Origin: DASYXZ01 sp035934315
Lineage (GTDB): Bacteria; Acidobacteriota; Terriglobia; UBA7540
Direction of reading: 5' to 3'
NCBI GenBank assembly: GCA_035934315.1
Contig: DASYXZ010000178.1
Span: 1 to 43,550 of the forward strand
DNA length: 43,550 bases
The position numbers and the translations under genes were made by a program. The notes under the pieces were generated by a model, which ran no database searches, was not told the DNA's origin, and saw only the letters and a program-made list of their open reading frames with translations. How positions within the stretch are numbered: the first letter of the stretch is position 1; every line of letters starts with the position of its first letter. Positions 31,840 through 38,560 of the stretch are shown here, piece after piece.

Positions 31840-33492
31840 TCAGCCGCCCATCTCCGCGAGCTTTTGCGTGAGCTTGGTATTTTCCGAATAATCCACCGGA
31901 CAGGCAATCACCGAGACCGTGTCGGAGGCGAGCGCCCCTTTTAATGCGGGCAATAGCTGGTTGGCAGCCGTGATGCGATAGCCCGTGGCGCCAAAACTCT
32001 CAGCGTATTTCACGAAATCGGGATTAGTGAAGGTCATGTGCGACCAGTGGCCTAATTCGAGCTCCATCTTCCACTTGATCAACCCGTAGGCGCAGTCTTC
32101 CCAAATCAAAATTACAAACGGAATTTTTTCGCGCAGCGCCGTTTCGATTTCCTGGGAATTCATCATGAACGCGCCGTCACCGGTAGCCGCAAGTATTTGG
32201 CGGCGCGGAAAGGCGAGCTTAGCCGCCAGCGCCCCCGGAACCGCGAAGCCCATGCTCGCCAGGCCATTGGAAATCAGGCAGGTATTAGGCTTGAAAGTTG
32301 GGTAAAGTCGCGCCATCCACATTTTTAACGCGCCGGTATCGACCAGGACGATATCGTCAGGACCCATCGCGGCGCGAATTTCCGCCACAATTCGCTGCGG
32401 CTTCAAGGGAAATGAGTCGTCATTCCGGTCTTCCTCGAACTCGTTCTTGCGTCTATGGCGAACCTTAAGCGCCGATGCTTGAATCTCAGCGAACGGAGGG
32501 ACGGCGGCGGCGAGGGCATCCAGAGAGGCGGAGATATGACCCTGGATGCCCACGGCAACCTCATAGTGCGCGTCAACTTCGGCGGGGACGCGATGGATGT
32601 GAATGATTTGTTTGTTGCCCTGGGGATTAATTCGCGCCGGAGAAAACTCTTGCAAATCGTAGCCCACGGTGACAATCACATCGGCTTGCTCGAATACGCT
32701 GTTAACGTGGTCGTGAAACATGAATCCCATCGCTCCTAGAGTGTTCGGATGATTGTCGGAGATCACGCCCTTGCCCATAAAGGTTGTTGCGACGGGAAGA
32801 CGCAGCGTTTCAGCGAAACACGTGAGGGCCTCGGAGGCATTATTGCGGGCCGCACCATGTCCCGCGAGCACGACGGGGCGACGCGCGGCTTTCAAAACGT
32901 CCGCGGCGCGGGCAATCTGAGATTCAGAAGGCGCAGTGTCATGCACCACATTAACTTTAAGCGGCCTGACGCCGTCCGGCGCGGCGCATTCTTCAATGTC
33001 ATCGGGAATCGCCAGGTACACGGCGCCGGGTCGTTCCGACTGCGCCTGCTTAAACGCTTTCCGCACCATTTCAGCAGTGGAGCCGGGCGTCAACAGCATG
33101 TCCGCCCACTTGGTGGCTGGCTTGAACATGCTGACGAGATCGAGGCTTTGGTGAGATTCTTTGTGAACACGATTCACTCCCGCGTGCGCCGAAATGGCAA
33201 CCAGCGGCGTCGAGTCCAGATGGGCGTCCGCGACGCCGAGCAACAGGTTGATTGCGCCCGGACCCAGCGTGGCGGCGCAAACGCCCGCTCGGCCGGTAAG
33301 ACGGCCATAAATTTCCGCCATGAATGCCGCGCCTTGTTCGCTGCGCACAAGAATGAATCGAATGGAAGACTTGTCAAGGGCATCGATGAATCGGACGTTC
33401 TCTTCACCCGGAAGTCCAAAGACGTATTGGACTCCCTCATTCTCTAAACATTCAACCAAGAGTTGCGCGACAGTTTGGCGGGATTCCAACAT
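31840..33492 (-). CDS. ThDP enzyme annotated-as-acetolactate-synthase type; possible 2-oxoglutarate decarboxylase
   Basis: 550 residues of the acetolactate-synthase-like ThDP family. Visible are catalytic Glu52 in VRSEQGAAFMAEIYGRLTG, GPGAINLLLGVADA, and the ThDP motif GDGAFMMNSQEIETAL running to WEDCAYG, where many relatives have an N-D/N-N pair. The start FGLPGEENVRFIDAL and the end VDYSENTKLTQKL resemble the cyanobacterial protein shown to be a 2-oxoglutarate decarboxylase (Synechococcus PCC 7002 A2770). That protein is paired with a succinate-semialdehyde dehydrogenase, exactly as here. Plain acetolactate synthase remains the alternative; no small regulatory subunit gene is adjacent. It is the third gene of a minus-strand run with rsam2 and the dehydrogenase. 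Confidence 0.75.
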   Translation of the reverse strand: MLESRQTVAQLLVECLENEGVQYVFGLPGEENVRFIDALDKSSIRFILVRSEQGAAFMAEIYGRLTGRAGVCAATLGPGAINLLLGVADAHLDSTPLVAISAHAGVNRVHKESHQSLDLVSMFKPATKWADMLLTPGSTAEMVRKAFKQAQSERPGAVYLAIPDDIEECAAPDGVRPLKVNVVHDTAPSESQIARAADVLKAARRPVVLAGHGAARNNASEALTCFAETLRLPVATTFMGKGVISDNHPNTLGAMGFMFHDHVNSVFEQADVIVTVGYDLQEFSPARINPQGNKQIIHIHRVPAEVDAHYEVAVGIQGHISASLDALAAAVPPFAEIQASALKVRHRRKNEFEEDRNDDSFPLKPQRIVAEIRAAMGPDDIVLVDTGALKMWMARLYPTFKPNTCLISNGLASMGFAVPGALAAKLAFPRRQILAATGDGAFMMNSQEIETALREKIPFVILIWEDCAYGLIKWKMELELGHWSHMTFTNPDFVKYAESFGATGYRITAANQLLPALKGALASDTVSVIACPVDYSENTKLTQKLAEMGG

Positions 33493-33546
33493 ATCAAGGC
33501 TCTGGAACTATTAACGGGTTGCTGAAAAAGGGGGTGGTGACTTTAT

Positions 33547-33585
33547 GCCGCCATCTTTGGTTGCCAACTTTGGCGTTATGGCGGC
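33547..33585 (-). other. Hairpin in the dehydrogenase/ThDP gap
   Basis: GCCGCCAT (33547-33554) pairs perfectly with ATGGCGGC (33578-33585) around a 23-base loop, which itself contains GCCAA/TTGGC. It sits in the 108-base gap inside the minus-strand gene run and has no T-run. It may tune relative expression of the two genes. Confidence 0.45.
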
Positions 33586-33600
33586 GAAAAGCCGCTGTTA

Positions 33601-35040
33601 CTATGCCTTACCACCAGCCGGAGCTGGCCCCACTGCCGGGCCGATCCACACGGTTTGCACGTTGACAAACTCGCGAATGCCGAACGAAGCCAGTTCACGG
33701 CCGTATCCGCTGCGTTTAATGCCACCGATGGGGACGCGCGGGTCAGACGCGGCGGCGCCGTTGACGAAGACTCCGCCAGCTTCAATTCGGCGCGCCATCC
33801 GGCGCGCCAAATCGAGATTCCGCGTCCAGATATTCCCGCTCAGACCGTATTCAGAATCGTTCGCGAGTTCGAGCGCGTGCTCGTGATCGGAAGCCCGAAT
33901 CAGGGCGGCGACGGGCCCAAAAGTCTCTTCGCGGAAAACTGACATCTCGGGCGTTACCTCAGCCAGAATAGTCGGCTCATAGAAGTACCCGCGTCCCACA
34001 CGGGGTTTGCCTCCCAAAACAACACGCGCCCCAGCCAGGATTGAAGATTGCACCTGACGATCCAGACTATCTCGAAGGTCAGCGCGGGCCATCGGCCCCA
34101 TCTGCGTATTACGATCGAGCGGATTGCCGACGCGAAGACTGGCGGCGGCAGTCGCCATCTTTTGCTCAAACTTATTGGCGATTTTTTCAACAAGGATGAA
34201 ACGCTTGGGAGCGAGGCAGACCTGGCCGGCGTTGGCAAAGCGCGCTCGAACCCCCGCGGCGACAGCGGCGTCAAGATCGGCATCGGCCAAAACAATGAAC
34301 GGATCCGATCCACCAAGCTCGAGCACTGACTTCTTGATATTTTTGCCGGCGATGCTGGCAACCGTCGAGCCCGCGCCCGGACTGCCGGTAATAGTAACGG
34401 CAGCGATGCGCCGGTCTTCCAGAATTTGGTCGATTTGTTGGGGCGAAACCACGAAATTCTGAAAAACGCCTTCCGGCAGTCCCGCCTCCTGAATGAGGCG
34501 TTCAATCGCCAAGGCGGTTCCGAGGACGTTGGGCGCGTGTTTGAGCAGCATCGCGTTGCCCGCCATCAGCGCCGGCGCGCCCGCTCTGAAGACTTGCCAA
34601 ACTGGAAAATTCCACGGCATGATGGCGGCGATCACACCCAGAGGCAGAAAGGAAAGATAAGTTTCGGTGGCGTTAGTTTGCGCGCGCTGGTCGCTTAGAA
34701 AGTGCTCGCCGTTCTCGGCGTTGTAGTCGCAAACCCACGCGCACTTTTCCACCTCGGCTTCAGCGTCAACAATGGGTTTTCCCATCTCGGTCGTAACGGT
34801 GTGCGCCAGGCTCGCCTTATGTTTGCGGAGCTGAACGGCAATCTTCAATAGGTATCCGGCGCGCTCATCGAAGCTGATGTCGCGCCAATGACGGAAACCA
34901 GATACAGCGCGGTTGAGAATTGCTTCGACCTGAACGGCGGTATGGAACTCGAACGTCTTGAGCACTTCTTCCGTGGCCGGATTGATGCTGCGGGGCGGCG
35001 CGGCAGCGATCTCACCGTGATGCGCTTGCGGTATTGCCAT
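33601..35040 (-). CDS. NAD(P)-dependent aldehyde dehydrogenase, succinate-semialdehyde type
   Basis: 479 residues of the aldehyde dehydrogenase superfamily. Catalytic Cys275 is in ANAGQVCLAPKR and general-base Glu241 in LELGGSDPFI. The oxyanion Asn is in MPWNFPVWQVFR (Asn144), and MLLKHAPN carries the cofactor-contacting Lys167. The C-terminal SGYGRELASFGIREFVN segment is typical of Sad/YneI-like succinate-semialdehyde dehydrogenases. Oxidation of succinate semialdehyde to succinate is the best assignment given the neighbouring ThDP enzyme. The start is 26 bases after the radical SAM stop, supporting one operon. Confidence 0.85.
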   Translation of the reverse strand: MAIPQAHHGEIAAAPPRSINPATEEVLKTFEFHTAVQVEAILNRAVSGFRHWRDISFDERAGYLLKIAVQLRKHKASLAHTVTTEMGKPIVDAEAEVEKCAWVCDYNAENGEHFLSDQRAQTNATETYLSFLPLGVIAAIMPWNFPVWQVFRAGAPALMAGNAMLLKHAPNVLGTALAIERLIQEAGLPEGVFQNFVVSPQQIDQILEDRRIAAVTITGSPGAGSTVASIAGKNIKKSVLELGGSDPFIVLADADLDAAVAAGVRARFANAGQVCLAPKRFILVEKIANKFEQKMATAAASLRVGNPLDRNTQMGPMARADLRDSLDRQVQSSILAGARVVLGGKPRVGRGYFYEPTILAEVTPEMSVFREETFGPVAALIRASDHEHALELANDSEYGLSGNIWTRNLDLARRMARRIEAGGVFVNGAAASDPRVPIGGIKRSGYGRELASFGIREFVNVQTVWIGPAVGPAPAGGKA

Positions 35041-35066
35041 AGGTTAAAAGGAGTATACCTCAAGGA

Positions 35067-36377
35067 TCACTGCGGGGGCGTGAGAATTTCGGATGCGTCA
35101 ATATTCCCGGACCGCATCTTCCACCAGAAATAGGGCCGCGCAAGCTGCTTCAGGCACTTCGTCTTCATCTCGTACATTCGCGACTCCCAACAATCCGGCG
35201 CCAGGTAACGCGTGTCTCCGGGTTGGACAACCAGGCTGACTTCGATGCCCGGAGTCACATCAATGGGGATGTTATTTCTCCGGCAAGCCTCATACAAGTG
35301 CGCGAAAACAGCGCGCATTTCTTCGTACCGCGGCGATGGCCAATCTTCCATGTCTGAGCCTTTCGTGGGACGGAAAATGCACACCGTGGGAAACGCCCCA
35401 AGGCCCGTAATGTAATCAATCGCCTTCAGGGTGTCTTCAACAGGTTCGACGCCGGCGATAATTTCGCCGGAGCATGCTCCTTTGCCCATCTTTCTCGACG
35501 TGTATTCGAGCGCCCGAAAGAAGGTTTCCTGTCCCACCAGCTTTTCCTTCCCCGGACATAGCTTCCGGAAGTACTCTGGGTTGTGGAACTCGTAGCAGAA
35601 ACTGAAATGGTCCACACCAAGATCCATAAGGCGATCATATTTCCAGAAGTCGAGAGTGGGAATAACCTGGAGGCCCACCAGGTCGCCGACGCGCGACTTA
35701 ATGGCTTTTACAAAAGGAGCGGCAATATCAAGGTCACGCTGGGTGTGGTAGCCGGAATTGAAGTGGACGAAAGTTACGCCCGATTCGGCCTTCGCCGCGC
35801 GCGCAACCTCCACCACGTCCTCAAGTTCCTTTTTCGCTTCCTCGTTCACGCCCACGTTGAGCCCGGTGGTGCAGAACTTGCAGTTAAGACTGGGCGAGTG
35901 ATGCCAGAATCCGCAGGAGTTTGAAATATAGATGCCGAGGTATGTTCCCTGAAGCACGCCTACTTTGTGCATGGGCGTGCCCAGCAAAGTCGCGCGCTTG
36001 TACCAGGCGGGTTCGGGAGGGATGCGCACTTCGTAGCAAAGTTCCTGACGATCATCAAGAACCCAATATGCCGATTCTTTGTAAATCAGGCGATAACAGG
36101 ACTGGCGCGCGAACGGCTCCTCGACAGGAACATTCACCCAAACGTCTTTAAGCCGGCCCGGAATAACAATTTCCAAGCCACTACCCAGGCCGGCGCGGGT
36201 TCGGGTGATCAGCCGCGCGTCCTGGTTCAAGTCACACGACAGGTCAATCCGCATGCCTTTGCAAAACAGATCAATCTCAAGCTCACACGGATTGAGCGGA
36301 AACCTCGGATCTTCCTCTGCCGCACGTGGCAGGGGCGTCTCAATAGAAACGGAGTCCTTCGCTGTAAGAGAAGGCAT
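35067..36377 (-). CDS. Atypical radical SAM protein with CX10CX2C motif, rsam2
   Basis: 436 residues. A roughly 140-residue N-terminal region without recognised domain (LVxV-rich, several cysteines) precedes a radical-SAM-like core. The cluster motif reads Cys155 GFWHHSPSLN Cys166 KF Cys169, so CX10CX2C in place of the canonical CX3CX2C. Supporting features are GTYLGIYISNS before it, TFVHFNSGYHTQRDLDIAAPFV, GVDHFSFCYEFHNPEYF, GEIIAGVEPVEDTLKAIDYI and a C-terminal DVTPGIEV. No SPASM domain is evident. I do not recognise the family. It is the first gene of the rsam2 - aldehyde dehydrogenase - ThDP run and is preceded by two palindromic activator sites. Confidence 0.7.
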   Translation of the reverse strand: MPSLTAKDSVSIETPLPRAAEEDPRFPLNPCELEIDLFCKGMRIDLSCDLNQDARLITRTRAGLGSGLEIVIPGRLKDVWVNVPVEEPFARQSCYRLIYKESAYWVLDDRQELCYEVRIPPEPAWYKRATLLGTPMHKVGVLQGTYLGIYISNSCGFWHHSPSLNCKFCTTGLNVGVNEEAKKELEDVVEVARAAKAESGVTFVHFNSGYHTQRDLDIAAPFVKAIKSRVGDLVGLQVIPTLDFWKYDRLMDLGVDHFSFCYEFHNPEYFRKLCPGKEKLVGQETFFRALEYTSRKMGKGACSGEIIAGVEPVEDTLKAIDYITGLGAFPTVCIFRPTKGSDMEDWPSPRYEEMRAVFAHLYEACRRNNIPIDVTPGIEVSLVVQPGDTRYLAPDCWESRMYEMKTKCLKQLARPYFWWKMRSGNIDASEILTPPQ

Positions 36378-36815
36378 TTGTTTTTCCAGTCGATTGCGTC
36401 GTCCAGCCGCCCGCCCCGAGGAACCATGGAGCCTCTTGTGAATCGCCCATGATCGTTAGTCCTGGTACGGCGATCAGACTATAGTGCAATGGTCAGCCCA
36501 AATCTGTGAGTGAGGTCACACGAGGTTGTGATGTAGGTCGCAGACGACAAGTGAAATTTCCTTTTTTTGATGACGCTTTTTTTGGGAGAGGCCCTTGCTT
36601 TCGTGGCAAGTCGGTAAAATAAATTACAGGATTTCAATTCTGCAACTTAAGGCAAGAAGTTATATGATTAGAGCTTGACCGATACCCATCAGGGGAAGCA
36701 CTGGCGCAGGCACCCCATGGATCAAAAGCCCCGACTGAGACGAGCCCGGACTCGGTGGCGGCCGGGCGGTTTAAATTTGAACAGGCAGACTGGTCCACCA
36801 CCAGTCGTTTACTTC
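36378..36815. other. Regulatory gap upstream of rsam2 and the orphan exported gene
   Basis: About 440 bases if the orphan gene begins at 36816. It contains the tandem palindromic activator sites and the rsam2 promoter in its left half. The right half has TAAAAT-like boxes (for example near 36613) but no clear promoter for the plus-strand gene. Confidence 0.45.
36478..36542 (-). promoter_or_regulatory. Tandem activator sites and -10 box of the rsam2 operon
   Basis: Site A, TGTGAGTGAGGTCACA (36505-36520), is a perfect TGTGA-N6-TCACA. Site B, TGTGATGTAGGTCGCA (36527-36542), has one mismatch. On the minus strand TATAGT (36483 to 36478) starts 29.5 bases from the centre of site A, placing A at -41.5 and B at -63.5, two helical turns apart. 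The transcript would start near 36471 with a 94-base leader. Confidence 0.75.
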
Positions 36816-37769
36816 ATGGACTTTGCCCGGTGTGCCCGTGAAGCCCATCAGCTTTCAAATCGAATATCCCAATCAACATGGGTCCTATCAAGAGCAGTGG
36901 CTCTGCTAATTTTCTTGCTCACTTGTTGTATCTGGACACACAACGTCGAGGCTCGCCTTAATTTGCCTCAGGTGCATCAGGGGGTCCGGCTTGGCGACGA
37001 CGCCAAGGCCGCTGCGCAAGATTACTTTTCTCGTCAGCCTCCACAGGAAGGGGCTGACCTTCCGGCCCCACTCCAGGCTTCTCTCTTGCGCAGTCTGCCC
37101 GAAAATTTCACGAGCGCCTGCGGAGCTCTTTTGCAGGCATGGGCCGGGGAAAAAGGGCAGAGCTCGAGTTTTTGGCGCGTGCGCCTTCTGGATCACGAGG
37201 GCGATCGAGTCTGGCTGGCATTGTGGTGCGGTTCGCGATTGCAGTATATGGCACGATATTATGACGAACGGCTGGCTCTGTTGCATCTCAACACTTCCAG
37301 CCTCGAATTGCTCCCTCTCGGCCCGGACACCGAAGATGATGAAAGCGTCTATTCCCTCCAATTCTCAAAGCGCGTTGCCTTAAAAAATTCAGAAGGTTTT
37401 TCCTTTCACGTGGGAATCGGCAACAACCCGTGCTGCGATGGTCCTGAGTCTCGCTCCCAAGAGCGGCTCATCGTCTTTGCCGACACACCGCACGGCGCCT
37501 TCGAATCACTTTCAGTGATCACCGCGCGGGACGACTCAAGCCATTCCGACGATCCCGAGATTGACACCGAAACCACCTATCGCGCCCACGTCAATTTCGA
37601 GCATGACTCGGGTAATTTCGTCACCGCAGCCAGTGTCACCTTCCATGAAATAGTTAAAGACATTACCTGGGACTCAGGTAAGGCCAGGGCTCACACCTCA
37701 AGCGAACGCTCTGGCACACTACGCTTTCGCTGGGACCCCACCACCTTCAAATTTAAAAAGATTCAGTAA
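36816..37769 (+). CDS. Orphan exported protein
   Basis: About 317 residues from the ATG at 36816; an open frame extends to 36675 (TTG) but its extra codons look non-coding and basic. The first 45 residues include a hydrophobic stretch (LSRAVALLIFLLTCCIWTHNVEA), a signal peptide or anchor with a possible cleavage after VEA. The mature part is acidic and beta-rich: ESVYSLQFSKRVALKN, GIGNNPCCDGPES, DPEIDTETTYRAHVNFEHDSG. No domain is recognised. The gene stands alone with no functional clue from its neighbours. Confidence 0.55.
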   Translation: MDFARCAREAHQLSNRISQSTWVLSRAVALLIFLLTCCIWTHNVEARLNLPQVHQGVRLGDDAKAAAQDYFSRQPPQEGADLPAPLQASLLRSLPENFTSACGALLQAWAGEKGQSSSFWRVRLLDHEGDRVWLALWCGSRLQYMARYYDERLALLHLNTSSLELLPLGPDTEDDESVYSLQFSKRVALKNSEGFSFHVGIGNNPCCDGPESRSQERLIVFADTPHGAFESLSVITARDDSSHSDDPEIDTETTYRAHVNFEHDSGNFVTAASVTFHEIVKDITWDSGKARAHTSSERSGTLRFRWDPTTFKFKKIQ

Positions 37770-37993
37770 CATCAGAAGCGGCCGCGTTAATAAAGCTATA
37801 TTTCTGGCGCCTAGCCGCGAAGTGTTGGACCAGACGGGAAATGAGCTCCGGGTCTGCATGGGATACTGTGGTGTGAAGTCGCCCCCGGGCGCCGATGGGT
37901 CGGCGCACGCACACAAAACCGCGCGCGATGACCAGCTTCACACTCCCTTACGAATTAGTGCGTTTAATCCCGCCCTGTAATGGATTTCGAGCA

Positions 37994-38022
37994 TTGACAG
38001 GGTTATAAGGAAAGACTAGGCT
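37994..38022 (+). promoter_or_regulatory. Sigma-70-like promoter of the 38 kb small gene
   Basis: A perfect TTGACA (37994-37999), a 17-base spacer and TAGGCT (38017-38022), 18 bases before the ATG at 38040. This gives a very short leader. Confidence 0.6.
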
Positions 38023-38039
38023 TCGCGGCTAAGGCGATT

Positions 38040-38351
38040 ATGGATCAGATAAAGGGCAACGGCAGCGTCAGTCTCGATTATCGTGACTACGTCACTCAGG
38101 TCAGCCGGGAGTTGGCGGAACGGGTCGTGCACCAACGCAATGTGATGCTGAAACTCATCGATCAGCACCAGGCCGGCGGGCATTCGATTGACTATTGTCC
38201 GCTCGTTGACTGTGCCCCCATGAAGGGTTTAAGGGAAGGTCTCCGCGAGGCCATTTCGGTGTTGGAGGAGACGCGCAGGTCTTTCAAGTCTCGACGCCTG
38301 GAAGAACTGCGGCTTAAGCTGGAAGCTCTACTCGTCGAAGATCGTGATTAA
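38040..38351 (+). CDS. Small orphan helical protein
   Basis: 103 residues with no signal peptide. It is mainly predicted helix (YVTQVSRELAERVVHQRNVML and LREAISVLEETRRSFKSRRL) around a central HSIDYCPLVDCAPMK, where Cys-x4-Cys and nearby His could bind metal or form a disulfide. Codon use is like its neighbours. It has its own promoter just upstream and a very strong terminator downstream, so it is a monocistronic unit. Function unknown. Confidence 0.65.
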   Translation: MDQIKGNGSVSLDYRDYVTQVSRELAERVVHQRNVMLKLIDQHQAGGHSIDYCPLVDCAPMKGLREGLREAISVLEETRRSFKSRRLEELRLKLEALLVEDRD

Positions 38352-38404
38352 TCCCAGGCCGAACAGGGACGTCTGACGGCCCCGATTAGAGATTGGGGAA
38401 GTGC

Positions 38405-38471
38405 GGGCGTAACTGAATTTCGTCATTTTATTTCTGTGACGGAAAATTCAGTTACGCCCTTTTTGTTTTTT
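38405..38471 (+). terminator. Very long-stem intrinsic terminator
   Basis: The stem arms GGGCGTAACTGAATTT-CGTCA (38405-38425) and TGACGGAAAATTCAGTTACG plus CCC (38437-38459) pair over about 21 bases with a 2-base bulge. A run of about 11 T with one G follows (38460-38471). It is one of the strongest terminators in the window and isolates the small orphan gene from the cytochrome operon. Confidence 0.85.
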
Positions 38472-38560
38472 GGCGCCGGGTGCGCGTGGCGTTTGAATAT
38501 TGGCCATCGTGACGACGTGGTTCCATTTCAACATTTGAATAACTCAGGGAGGCATTGAGC

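Noticed and set aside
36505..36675. Tandem sites driving the plus-strand orphan gene
   Set aside because: There is no -10-like hexamer at the matching distance on the plus strand, while the minus strand has TATAGT at exactly the class II position.
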